Notes: generated from the sequence alone by a model not told the origin. A stretch of 64,000 bases of DNA from Eubacterium sp. (GCA_022764165.1 JALERM010000045.1:25552-89551), one strand, 5' to 3'. Shown: positions 1 to 9,119, counted from the stretch's first letter. A program made the numbers and translations.

Positions 1-1032
1 GTTTTATACGGTCTAATGTTAGACCGTATGAGCCTTAGTATCAAAAACCGCTGGTTTGACGAGGAAGATCGGGTATATATTATCTTTACCGTTGAGGAGG
101 TTATGGAACTGCTTGGATGCGGCAGGCAAAAGGCGGTTAAGAATATTGCGGAGCTTGACACAGAAAAGGGAATCGGCCTGATTGAAAAGAAGCGGCTAGG
201 TTTGGGAAAACCGAATGTAATCTATGTAAAAAATTTTATGATTACGGATTGTCCGGAACCGGAGCGTGAGGAGGAACATGAGGAAGTACATAGGGAAGAA
301 CAGCCGGAAAACTCCGCAAATTCACAGAAGTATGAAAATCAAACTTCAAGAAGTATGAATAACGGATTTCAAGAAGTTCCCGAATCAAATTTCCAGAAGT
401 ATGAAAATCAAACTTCAGGAAGTATGAAAAGCGAATTTCAAGAAGTTCCCGAATCAGACTTCAAGAGTTATGAAAATCAGACTTCAGGAAGTATGAAAAA
501 CGAACCTCAAGAAGTTCCAAAATCAAACTGTAATAATACTGATATTAATAAGACTGATTATAACGATACTGATTACAGTTATACAGAATTTAACAAGACT
601 GATATAAGTGAGACTGAGACTATCTTATCTGATCGAATCCAATCAGGGGATGCTGGTACTGCTTTGGGAAGAAAAGATGTGATTGAAAAAATGAACGCAT
701 ACCGGGAACTTATTCGGGAGCGCATTGAGTATTCCTATCATTCAGCGGAAGATGTAGATGAACTTGTAGAACTGATGGTAGAGGTTATGATGATGCCAGA
801 TGACAGCACGATAAGGATTGCGGGAGTGGACAAACCTGTGGCACTTGTAAAGAATAGGTTTATGAAAATGACATATTCGCATATTGAGTATGTATTGTTC
901 TGCCTGCACAGAAATACAACCAAAGTGGGAAATATCAAAGCGTATCTGTTGACAACGCTTTATAATGCGTCAATGACGATAAATAGCTACTATCAGGCGG
1001 AAGTAAATCATGATTTGTACGGAGGTGGATGA
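1..1032 (+). CDS. repA: Replication initiator protein A (RepA_N-like), 5'-truncated by the window edge
   Basis: Reading frame is open to base 1 (VLYGLMLDRMSLSIKNRWFDEEDRVYIIFTVEEVMELLGCGRQKAVKNIAELD...), typical RepA_N winged-helix start, repetitive linker and conserved C-terminal domain. Confidence 0.88.
   Translation, partial: VLYGLMLDRMSLSIKNRWFDEEDRVYIIFTVEEVMELLGCGRQKAVKNIAELDTEKGIGLIEKKRLGLGKPNVIYVKNFMITDCPEPEREEEHEEVHREEQPENSANSQKYENQTSRSMNNGFQEVPESNFQKYENQTSGSMKSEFQEVPESDFKSYENQTSGSMKNEPQEVPKSNCNNTDINKTDYNDTDYSYTEFNKTDISETETILSDRIQSGDAGTALGRKDVIEKMNAYRELIRERIEYSYHSAEDVDELVELMVEVMMMPDDSTIRIAGVDKPVALVKNRFMKMTYSHIEYVLFCLHRNTTKVGNIKAYLLTTLYNASMTINSYYQAEVNHDLYGGG
319..525 (+). repeat. Three 69-bp (23-aa) tandem repeats inside repA
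   Basis: NSQKYENQTSRSMNNGFQEVPES / NFQKYENQTSGSMKSEFQEVPES / DFKSYENQTSGSMKNEPQEVPKS. Confidence 0.9.
535..618 (+). repeat. Pentapeptide (15-bp) repeats xT(D/E)(I/Y/F)(N/S) in repA linker
   Basis: NTDIN-KTDYN-DTDYS-YTEFN-KTDIS-ETE. Confidence 0.85.
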
Positions 1033-1033
1033 A

Positions 1034-1375
1034 ATGAGAATCAGTGAGTTTTTGGGAAAAGTGATATTTCCGGTGGGAGCGGCGATATTTTTAGCCGCAT
1101 TGTTTTATCCTGTGTGTGTGGATAATGGAGTATGTGATTATTTAAAATTGTGGATATTAACAGGCATCCCATTTGGTGTGCATCGGATGTTCGTATGGGT
1201 GATTCCAAAAGGTTTTGATATTGGAGGAACCATAGGAGTTTTAGTCATGAATCTATTGGCGGGCGGTGTAATAGGGGGTGTAATCCTGATCTGGCGTCTG
1301 GTGCTGGCGGCATTTTATCTTATAAAAGGCATTGGTTCGGGTATCCTCTGGCTGGCAGGAAAACGTGCTGTGTGA
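1034..1375 (+). CDS. Small integral membrane protein (DUF6050-like)
   Basis: ORF with ATG at 1034 following repA; several hydrophobic segments. Confidence 0.6.
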   Translation: MRISEFLGKVIFPVGAAIFLAALFYPVCVDNGVCDYLKLWILTGIPFGVHRMFVWVIPKGFDIGGTIGVLVMNLLAGGVIGGVILIWRLVLAAFYLIKGIGSGILWLAGKRAV

Positions 1376-1436
1376 TAGGAACAGTGGCTTTACAGGGGAA
1401 TAAGTGGAGACAGAGAAATGAATAGAGGTTCATAGA

Positions 1437-1467
1437 AGCAGCTAGAGTCATATTTAGCTGCTTTTTT
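1437..1467 (+). terminator. Intrinsic terminator
   Basis: AGCAGCTA...TAGCTGCT followed by TTTTT. Confidence 0.8.
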
Positions 1468-1485
1468 CTGCCTGTTTGGAGGAAA

Positions 1486-1510
1486 ACTTTACGACACGAT
1501 GTCGCAAAGT
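1486..1510. repeat. 25-bp interrupted palindrome, copy 1
   Basis: ACTTTACGACACGATGTCGCAAAGT; identical copy at 20075 and a one-mismatch inverted copy at 63609. Confidence 0.9.
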
Positions 1511-1545
1511 TCTAAAAAGAAAATTTCATGGAAGGAGGTGCCGTA

Positions 1546-1902
1546 TTGGGGAACCGTGCTGTGTCGCAGGGGTTGATTGAGTTAGGGGAACGTATCAGGA
1601 AACGCAGGCAGGAAGTCCATTTATCACAAGAAGCCTTTGCGGAGAAAGCCGGTATCAGTGTCAATACGGTTAGCCGGGTTGAGGGAGGGCAAACGGCGAT
1701 GTCCATTGAAATTTTTAAGAAGATGGTTGAAATATTGGAGGTTGATGCGGATGAGCTGCTAGGGAAGTGTCCGAAAGAAAAAGAAAAAAAAAAATACGAT
1801 ACATTAGTCAGGCGGATTCAGCAGTTAAAAGAAAATGAGCAGAAGATTGTGCTGCAGACAATGGAAGTCCTGATTGATGGGATAAATAAATTCCACAAAT
1901 AA
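1546..1902 (+). CDS. XRE-family transcriptional regulator
   Basis: HTH GERIRKRRQEVHLSQEAFAEKAGISVNTVSRVEGGQ; RBS AAGGAGGT favours TTG start at 1546 over the ATG at 1528. Confidence 0.85.
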   Translation: MGNRAVSQGLIELGERIRKRRQEVHLSQEAFAEKAGISVNTVSRVEGGQTAMSIEIFKKMVEILEVDADELLGKCPKEKEKKKYDTLVRRIQQLKENEQKIVLQTMEVLIDGINKFHK

Positions 1903-2017
1903 GGGGTGTGGACAGATAAATCTCCCCATATTTGCCGAGGGAAAAAAGAAGGTTAGTTGTTAAACTGGATATAGAAAGCGGCTGAAAACACAGGAGCCGG
2001 AAAGGAGGGATGTTGTT

Positions 2018-2170
2018 GTGACGAGGGAAGAAAGTCTGGCTTACCGGAAAAACTGCCCATATGACGCAATGGGAGATTATTCGGTTTTCTTTGCGGAAGA
2101 TAAGCAGAAAAAGGAGAATAAAGAAACAGGACTTTCCCAAACGGATATTTCGGGCAAACAAATAAAGTGA
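2018..2170 (+). CDS. Small hypothetical protein (50 aa), GTG start
   Basis: RBS aaaggaggga 7 nt upstream of GTG; VTREESLAYRKNCPYDAMGDYSVFFAEDKQKKENKETGLSQTDISGKQIK; absent from the ORF track. Confidence 0.5.
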   Translation: MTREESLAYRKNCPYDAMGDYSVFFAEDKQKKENKETGLSQTDISGKQIK

Positions 2171-2186
2171 GTTTTATGAATAGAAT

Positions 2187-2284
2187 CTGTCACAGGCAGT
2201 AAAAGGAGTTTCAGGCTCCCGTTAAAAAAAACGGGTGAGCCGGGAGCCATTTTTTACTGCCTTTTTGTTGGATTCCTGTGACAG
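2187..2284. repeat. Nested inverted repeats with terminator-like core
   Basis: CTGTCACAGG(2187)/CCTGTGACAG(2275); GGCAGTAAAA(2195)/TTTTACTGCC(2252); GGCTCCCG(2214)/CGGGAGCC(2241) followed by ATTTTTT. Confidence 0.8.
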
Positions 2285-2330
2285 CGTACTTTCGGGCCAC
2301 CCGGAGCCTAATGGCAGAAGGGTGGTCTTT

Positions 2331-2996
2331 ATGCTGACATTGCAGGAAGTAAAACAAATGGTAGAGATTCCAAAGGAGGGAAATAAAGTACCGACAGAAA
2401 AACAATTAAGGAATACCGGAACTGCTGTTATAAGCAGACGATTAGATAAGAATACGGAGATCAGAGTATACCGGAGTGGATATGCGGTGTATTACCTTGA
2501 TAAATATAAGACCGTATTTTCTATCCATAGTTGCGGTGATTATTTCTATCAGTCAGACGGCAATATCCTTTGTATAGAAGAAGCCTTTTTTAACAGACAG
2601 GAGTGGTATTTGCGCCTGATATTAGAGGGAGAAGATCGGGTAATCAATAACCGTGAAGCGTGGGAGCGTGAGAAGAATATCTCTTACAGTGACATACCGG
2701 AGACAGGGGGATTAATGGCTGATAATGGGAAATCTCCGGTAGAACAGTTGATCTGGATAGAAAACTTTGAAGAAATGATGATTCTTTTGACAGAGCGGCA
2801 ACGTCTGATTGTCAGACAGTTCTTCTTTCTCCAGAAAACACAAAAGGAGATCGCACAGGAGCTTGGTATTGCTCCGCCAGTAGTATCACGGACAATTAAA
2901 AGTGCAGTACGGCGAATACGCAGACGGCAGCCGGAATTTTCCCAAACCACTAATAGAATACAAGTAGGGAAAGGGGGAGTTTTCCATGCGTGGTAA
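2331..2996 (+). CDS. Sigma-70 family-like protein
   Basis: C-terminal region-4 HTH LTERQRLIVRQFFFLQKTQKEIAQELGIAPPVVSRTIKSAVRRIRR. Confidence 0.75.
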   Translation: MLTLQEVKQMVEIPKEGNKVPTEKQLRNTGTAVISRRLDKNTEIRVYRSGYAVYYLDKYKTVFSIHSCGDYFYQSDGNILCIEEAFFNRQEWYLRLILEGEDRVINNREAWEREKNISYSDIPETGGLMADNGKSPVEQLIWIENFEEMMILLTERQRLIVRQFFFLQKTQKEIAQELGIAPPVVSRTIKSAVRRIRRRQPEFSQTTNRIQVGKGGVFHAW

Positions 2997-3432
2997 GAAA
3001 CCAAAGGAGAGAAAGAGTTATGTGCTGCGTATGGGAGATGGTACGCTTGTGGAAGTAACCAGGGAGGTTTATCTGGAGTGGTATCAATCAAGGCGCAGAG
3101 AGCGGTATCAAAAGGAGAGAAATCAAAAGTATGGCGTATGCAGCCTGAACGAATTGGAGGAAAGGGGAGATTCCTTCATACCCGTGACAGACAGCCTTGA
3201 GGAAACAGCGATTAAGAAGTTGTATATTGAGAAACTTCGGAAGGTTCTGGATGAACTGCCGGAAGCGGATGTTTATCTAATGTATCTACTGTTTTTTGAG
3301 GAAGTGACAGTGAAAGAGGCGGCGCAACTTTGTGGCTGCAGCAGGAAAACGATTGAAAACAGGCGTAAGCGGATTCTAAAGGAATTAAACTGTAAAATGC
3401 AGGAATTGGGAATTGTGGGCGGGTGTTTTTAA
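2986..3432 (+). CDS. Sigma-70 family-like protein (region 4 HTH)
   Basis: ELPEADVYLMYLLFFEEVTVKEAAQLCGCSRKTIENRRKRILKEL; overlaps the previous gene. Confidence 0.75.
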   Translation: MRGKKPKERKSYVLRMGDGTLVEVTREVYLEWYQSRRRERYQKERNQKYGVCSLNELEERGDSFIPVTDSLEETAIKKLYIEKLRKVLDELPEADVYLMYLLFFEEVTVKEAAQLCGCSRKTIENRRKRILKELNCKMQELGIVGGCF

Positions 3433-3729
3433 AGTTAATTCAATGCAGTGGACAGTGTTGATTTTCTGATGCTTCCGGGTTGTTTTTCAAGTGATAGTAG
3501 GAATTAAGAAAGGTTTTATTTTGACTTTTGGGAAAAAGAAAGATGTTATATTTTATACCTTTTCATAAAAACAAACGTGTGAAAAAGGGGAATTTACTGA
3601 TGGATATTCTTTGTGTAAAATAGGATTGAAAATTTTTTTAAAAACTTAAATCCTTTTGAGGGGTTCAGTTGTATATAAAGTGTAAGACGTTTCACAGAGA
3701 GGCGGTGACATAACATCGAAGACTTTATT

Positions 3730-4260
3730 TTGATTAAAAAGATACAAGCTGGTGATACAGAAGCTTTTGATACGCTAGTCCGTAAATATTACCGATCCAT
3801 CTATCAGTTTTGTTATCGCCGCTTAAATGGAGATGCAGATACTGCAGCCGACATTACGCAGGATGTTTTTTTGAAATTATTGGAGAATATCCAGGCGGTT
3901 CGTATGTTGGGAAAGTTTCAAAATTACCTACTTACGATTGCAGTTAATACCTGTAACAATTATTTCAAAAAAGAAAAACCTTATGTAGATTTAGAAACTT
4001 TGGAAATTGTTGATGAGGCAGATAGTTCTTTAGAAAAAGTAATACGGAGGGAAAGTCAAAATGCCGTTAGAAGGGCAATCACTGAATTGCCTGATTATCA
4101 AAAAGAGGTCATTATATTGCGTTTTTATTACGACCTTAAAATAAAAGAAATTGCAACTATTACAAATGCGAGTGTTCCTACAGTTAAGTCCCGGTTACAG
4201 CAAGGTCTGAAGAAGTTGCAACGATATTTGGCTGATTTTAAAGGAGGCAATAATATATGA
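3730..4260 (+). CDS. ECF-type RNA polymerase sigma factor
   Basis: Region 2 (FDTLVRKYYRSIYQFCYRRLNGDADTAADITQDVFLKL) and region 4 (LPDYQKEVIILRFYYDLKIKEIA); TTG start as in the ORF track. Confidence 0.88.
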   Translation: MIKKIQAGDTEAFDTLVRKYYRSIYQFCYRRLNGDADTAADITQDVFLKLLENIQAVRMLGKFQNYLLTIAVNTCNNYFKKEKPYVDLETLEIVDEADSSLEKVIRRESQNAVRRAITELPDYQKEVIILRFYYDLKIKEIATITNASVPTVKSRLQQGLKKLQRYLADFKGGNNI

Positions 4261-5030
4261 GCAAAAAAATGGACGATTTGCAGCAATGGATACAGGATTA
4301 TGATGTTCCAGAAGCACCTGAAAATAGAATGGAAAAGTTAATTTCTATGGGGCAAAGCTACATGGAAGGTCCTGAGTTTAATAAGAACTCTCTGCGAAAT
4401 GTTTTCTTGAGCCAGTTACAATATCTTCCATTTTCTTTTTGGACTGTCCAGGTAGGATTCCTTATGGCAGTGATAGCGGCAGTTTGCCTATTAGGACATT
4501 TTAAGGTTCAGCTTTATTATCCGCTCACTGTTTTGGCAATTACGATTCCTTTTATTGTGCTGTTAGGGGTAAGACAGATTTCCAAAAGTAATACTTATGG
4601 TATGTGGGAGATTGAACAGTCAAGTAGGTGTCAATTAGTAAAATTGGTGGCTTGCCGGATGATGATTGTTGGATTGTTTGACTTGTTTTTCGTAACAGGT
4701 ATATTGGTTCTAATGAGTTATTATTATCAACAACCCATCATCGGAATGATTTTGTACGGAATAGTTCCCCTTAATATATCCTGTGCCAGTTATCTGGTCA
4801 CGATTACAAAAGGAGAAAAATCGGAAGAGTCCTATCACTTGATCGCTTGTATGGTATGCCTTATGATTGCGTTTTCATTTATTTTAAGGCAACAGATTTT
4901 GTTTGAAGTTTCAATGATCTGGATGTGGGCTGTGTTTTATGTATCATCCATTATCTTTTTAGGAAAAGCAATTCAGAAATATTTGAAATATGAAAAAATG
5001 ATTGGAGAGTTGACATGGAACTTACAATAA
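4257..5030 (+). CDS. Membrane protein, possible anti-sigma/ABC accessory
   Basis: Overlaps the ECF sigma stop; polar N-terminus then multiple TM segments. Confidence 0.55.
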   Translation: MSKKMDDLQQWIQDYDVPEAPENRMEKLISMGQSYMEGPEFNKNSLRNVFLSQLQYLPFSFWTVQVGFLMAVIAAVCLLGHFKVQLYYPLTVLAITIPFIVLLGVRQISKSNTYGMWEIEQSSRCQLVKLVACRMMIVGLFDLFFVTGILVLMSYYYQQPIIGMILYGIVPLNISCASYLVTITKGEKSEESYHLIACMVCLMIAFSFILRQQILFEVSMIWMWAVFYVSSIIFLGKAIQKYLKYEKMIGELTWNLQ

Positions 5031-5914
5031 AAGATCTCACAAAAGAATATGGAAGTAAAAAAGCCGTTTGCAATTTCAATGTTACATTAACCGATGGTGT
5101 ATATGGCTTATTAGGAGCAAACGGAGCAGGCAAAACAACATTAATGCGTATGTTATGCGATGTCCAGACCGAGACCAAAGGCGCTATTTTATTGAATGGG
5201 AAAAATATTCATGATCTGGGTGAACAGTACCGTAATGTTTTAGGATATTTACCGCAGCACTTTGGATATTACCCTAATTTTACCGCATATAAATTTCTTA
5301 TGTATATTGCGGCGGTCAAAGGCTTGCCGCATAAAAAGGCACATAATCGTACGTTGGAATTGTTAAAAGAAGTGGACCTACTGGAACAGAAAAATGAAAA
5401 AATCAAGAATTTTTCCGGTGGAATGAAACAGCGATTAGGGATTGCACAGGCCCTTTTGAATAATCCTAAAATTTTGATCCTGGACGAGCCTACAGCGGGG
5501 CTTGATCCAAAAGAACGTGTACGATTTAGGAACCTAATTAGTGCATTAGCAGAAGATCGGATTGTGATTTTATCAACTCATATCGTATCGGATGTTGAAT
5601 ATATCGCGAAAGAAATCCTGATTATGAAAAAAGGAAAATTGGTTCATCAAGGAGCACCGGAGGAAATACTGATGCCAATCGAAAACTATGTATGGGAGTG
5701 TGAAGTTTCACATAAGGAAGCAGGAAGATTGGAAATGGAATATATTACAGCAAATCTCAGGCATAGTAATGGTGCAGAGAGACTACGGATTATTTCAGAG
5801 AAAAAACCTTGCGAAAGTGCATGGAATGTAGAACCGACACTGGAAGATTTGTATTTGTATTATTTTGCGGAGGAATCAGAACATGAAGGATATGATAAAA
5901 GCAGAAAGAACTAA
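5015..5914 (+). CDS. ABC transporter ATP-binding protein
   Basis: Walker A GANGAGKTT, signature SGGMKQR, Walker B LILDEPTAGLD. Confidence 0.95.
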   Translation: MELTIKDLTKEYGSKKAVCNFNVTLTDGVYGLLGANGAGKTTLMRMLCDVQTETKGAILLNGKNIHDLGEQYRNVLGYLPQHFGYYPNFTAYKFLMYIAAVKGLPHKKAHNRTLELLKEVDLLEQKNEKIKNFSGGMKQRLGIAQALLNNPKILILDEPTAGLDPKERVRFRNLISALAEDRIVILSTHIVSDVEYIAKEILIMKKGKLVHQGAPEEILMPIENYVWECEVSHKEAGRLEMEYITANLRHSNGAERLRIISEKKPCESAWNVEPTLEDLYLYYFAEESEHEGYDKSRKN

Positions 5915-6989
5915 AATTATGTTAAGAAAACCGACAAAGATTTTGTTTATTGCCGGGGTTATTCTTACATTGGCCTACTTCTTCTTTTTACAGTTTAATT
6001 ATGCTTCAGTATATTATGATTATGATACAGGTAAGATGAGCACAGTAAGCGGTTTTGCAGCTGTGGAACAGAGAAAAGAAATTGCTGGTCTTTTTGAAGG
6101 AGAATTGACACAAGATACTTTGGAGAGAATACAACAGAAACTGAATGAGGCTGAAAATGCCACAAAGGGCAGGGATGAAAATTCTGTATTTTCTGCCACA
6201 CATGTTTATCGTGATCAGGCGGCTATTTTGGAATATGTAATGAATCCGGATGGAAGTTTGAAAGAACTTCAAGCTGCATATCCAAACAGTAAATCTGTTA
6301 TTTTAGGCTATTGTGACGGATGGGATCTTATGCTGTCAGGAATGGGTGGAGTTTTAAGCCTACTCATGTGCCTGTTAGTAGTGATTGCTTTATCTCCGGT
6401 TTTTGCAGAAGAATATTCCAGCCATACAGATAGCGTGATTTGTGCAGCACGTTATGGGAAAACAAAGTTAGTAACTGCAAAAGTAATTGCCTCACTGGAA
6501 ACAGTAGTCGGAATGTATATTGTTTATCTTTTCCTTTATGCTGTTCTTTATGGTGGATTTTATGGATTTGATGGGTGGAATGTGAGCATCCAGTCATCTT
6601 TGCATTACGCTTCATCGACCTATGCAATTACATTCTTACAGATGTTTTTAATTTCTGTAGCATTAAATATATTAGGGATTATAGCTTTAACAGTGATTAC
6701 GTTATTCTTGTCTGCAAAGATGGGAAGCCCGGTTTCGGCATTAATTATTTCATGTGTTGTATCTTTCCTGCCTGTACTGTTCGATTTTACAGATAGTATA
6801 CCGATTTTGCAAAAAATGCAGGAGATTTGCCCGATTTTCATGCTTCATATCAATGGGGTATTTGCAGCAATGAAAACCTATGCGGGGATTATACAGCCGA
6901 TTATTATGATTGTATTTAATTTAGGGATTGGTGTGGTGTTTTATGTATTAATAAAAAAGACATTTAAAAGACATCAAGTAATCGCATAA
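5883..6989 (+). CDS. ABC transporter permease
   Basis: ATG at 5883 overlapping the ATPase; multi-TM ABC-2-like protein. Confidence 0.75.
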   Translation: MKDMIKAERTKIMLRKPTKILFIAGVILTLAYFFFLQFNYASVYYDYDTGKMSTVSGFAAVEQRKEIAGLFEGELTQDTLERIQQKLNEAENATKGRDENSVFSATHVYRDQAAILEYVMNPDGSLKELQAAYPNSKSVILGYCDGWDLMLSGMGGVLSLLMCLLVVIALSPVFAEEYSSHTDSVICAARYGKTKLVTAKVIASLETVVGMYIVYLFLYAVLYGGFYGFDGWNVSIQSSLHYASSTYAITFLQMFLISVALNILGIIALTVITLFLSAKMGSPVSALIISCVVSFLPVLFDFTDSIPILQKMQEICPIFMLHINGVFAAMKTYAGIIQPIIMIVFNLGIGVVFYVLIKKTFKRHQVIA

Positions 6990-7172
6990 TCATGCAAGGT
7001 AGGTGGTATTTATAGAAAGAATAATGGTAATGGCTTTTTCTGATTCAGAGAAACACATTATGAATAAAGTCCTTGCAGCAGTAGAAAATAGGTCAACAAT
7101 GAGTGGGTATTCTCGAAAGAACAAAAATATGGGGCTGTGTGGAAAGAGTCTGGTAATAGGTGTGGAGTAATA

Positions 7173-7262
7173 ATGACAATCATGATAAGCCAGATTAGGA
7201 AAAAATTGGGTGTTGCGTATATACGGACCGTGATAGGTAGTGGATACAAGTTTGATTTATAA
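7173..7262 (+). pseudogene. Remnant of OmpR/PhoB-type winged-helix regulator (C-terminus only)
   Basis: MTIMISQIRKKLGVAYIRTVIGSGYKFDL matches the C-terminal wing of the 57781-58098 protein. Confidence 0.6.
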
Positions 7263-7265
7263 AAG

Positions 7266-7310
7266 AAGCAGCAGAGGTAGTTTTATTGTTGAGCCACCTC
7301 TGCTGCTTTT
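7266..7310 (+). terminator. Intrinsic terminator
   Basis: Perfect 13-bp stem AAGCAGCAGAGGT/ACCTCTGCTGCTT plus TT. Confidence 0.8.
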
Positions 7311-7498
7311 GGCACTTAGTTGAGAAAGATGTAAATTTGCGATATAATGGTAGGCACGATTCAACAGTAATACATAGAAAATTATAAAAAATAGCAATAG
7401 ACATCTGTGTCGGGTGAAAGAAATAGCGCATTTCTCGCTTTATGTCGTGTTCTTTTACCCAAAGAGAAGGTAGTCTGTTTTTGAAAGGAGGAACGATT

Positions 7499-8182
7499 GT
7501 GAATCCAAAAGAAATAGGAGCATTTTTAAAACAGCTTCGTAATGAAAAGGGAATCACACAGGAACAATTAGCAGAAATTTTGGGGGTTTCAGGGAGAACT
7601 GTTTCAAGATGGGAAACGGGAAACAATTTACCTGACCTGAGCATTTTGGTACAAATTTCTGAATACTACAATGTAGAAATTAAAGAAATTTTGAATGGAG
7701 AAAGGAAAAGCGAGGATATGGATAAAGAATTAAAAGAAACATTATTAAAAGTAGCTGATTATACTGAGCTGGAGAAGCAAAGAGCTGCAAGAAGCGGAAA
7801 TATTTCATTTGGTATTATGTTCCTGGTATGTGCAGCAGCTATTGTTGTACAAATGATTATGACAGGAGATATGTCCCTGATTATTGGGGAAACGGTAATA
7901 CTGATTTTCGGTGCGGGGGTATATATTTTTTCTTCCGTAAACAATGGAGCATGGAATGGAACCCGGATAAAAAGTACACCTAAGAAAGATTTTATCGTCA
8001 GCGTAATATGTGTAGGAATCTTTAGTATTCTGCTCTGTTTGATATTATCCAAAACTATGGTCTTATCTCGTGCTATTGGAATGTCTATTTGCTTTTTTAT
8101 TGTTCTTTCAACAGTATCATATGCTTTGCTAAGAGGGATTTCCTATCTTTCTAAAAAGAAATCTGACGAGTTAAAAGATTAA
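7499..8182 (+). CDS. XRE-family regulator with C-terminal membrane domain
   Basis: HTH NEKGITQEQLAEILGVSGRTVSRWETGNNLPD; TM segments after; GTG start with upstream RBS. Confidence 0.85.
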   Translation: MNPKEIGAFLKQLRNEKGITQEQLAEILGVSGRTVSRWETGNNLPDLSILVQISEYYNVEIKEILNGERKSEDMDKELKETLLKVADYTELEKQRAARSGNISFGIMFLVCAAAIVVQMIMTGDMSLIIGETVILIFGAGVYIFSSVNNGAWNGTRIKSTPKKDFIVSVICVGIFSILLCLILSKTMVLSRAIGMSICFFIVLSTVSYALLRGISYLSKKKSDELKD

Positions 8183-8255
8183 CGAAACGCTGTATAGGGT
8201 AAATGTTGATATTATGTGATGGAGACAATGGAAAGGCGTATTGGAGGAATAACAT

Positions 8256-9119
8256 ATGAGTCAGGACGTGTTAACAGTAAATGGAATCTGTAAGAATTAT
8301 GCGGATTTTTCGCTAAAAAATGTAACATTTCATGTTCCAGGAGGCAGTATCGTTGGTTTGGTTGGAGAAAATGGAGCTGGCAAGTCAACCACTCTAAAAA
8401 CTATATTAAATATCTGTTCTGTAGATGAGGGGAGTGTGGAATTTTACGGAAAAGAAATCCGCACTCTCTCAGCACTAGAGAGAGAAGACATAGGAGTGGT
8501 GTTTGATGACAGCGTTTTTTATGAAAATCTTACAGCACTTGAACTGGAAAAGATTTTTTCAAAGATTTATAAAAAATGGGACTGCACGTATTTCCTGGAA
8601 TTATTGAACCGATTTTATATCTCAGCAGATAAGAAACTGAGTGAGTATTCAAAAGGGATGAAATCAAAGCTGGCTCTTGTCAGCGCATTAAGCCATTATC
8701 CGAAGCTGCTAGTGATTGATGAATCACTGTCTGCTTTAGATCCGGTGATCCGGGATGAGGTATTGCAGATGCTGCATGAATTTGTAGCAGATGGGGAGAA
8801 GGCAGTTTTATTTTCCTGCCATATTGTGGAGGATTTGCAGAAGATAGCAGATTATATCGTGTTTATTAACCACGGAAAGGTTGCTTTTGAGAAAAGTCTG
8901 GATGACCTTTTATGTGGGAATGCGGTGATCCATTGTGTTGGAAATCAAATGCGGGAAATTGAGAAAGAGGATGTGATTGCTTACTGCAGAGAGGGAAATG
9001 AAACAGCAGTTATGATCCGCAACTATGGTCATGCGGGAGAAAAATATCAACAATTTTCTTTTGAGCAGACAACGATGGATGAAATATTGAAAATTATGAT
9101 GAAGGGGGAATGGTCATGA
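8256..9119 (+). CDS. ABC transporter ATP-binding protein (YtrB-like)
   Basis: Walker A GENGAGKST, signature SKGMKSK, Walker B LLVIDESLSALD. Confidence 0.93.
   Translation: MSQDVLTVNGICKNYADFSLKNVTFHVPGGSIVGLVGENGAGKSTTLKTILNICSVDEGSVEFYGKEIRTLSALEREDIGVVFDDSVFYENLTALELEKIFSKIYKKWDCTYFLELLNRFYISADKKLSEYSKGMKSKLALVSALSHYPKLLVIDESLSALDPVIRDEVLQMLHEFVADGEKAVLFSCHIVEDLQKIADYIVFINHGKVAFEKSLDDLLCGNAVIHCVGNQMREIEKEDVIAYCREGNETAVMIRNYGHAGEKYQQFSFEQTTMDEILKIMMKGEWS

Noticed and set aside
319-525. Possible CRISPR array
   Set aside because: Repeats are contiguous coding repeats without spacers inside repA.
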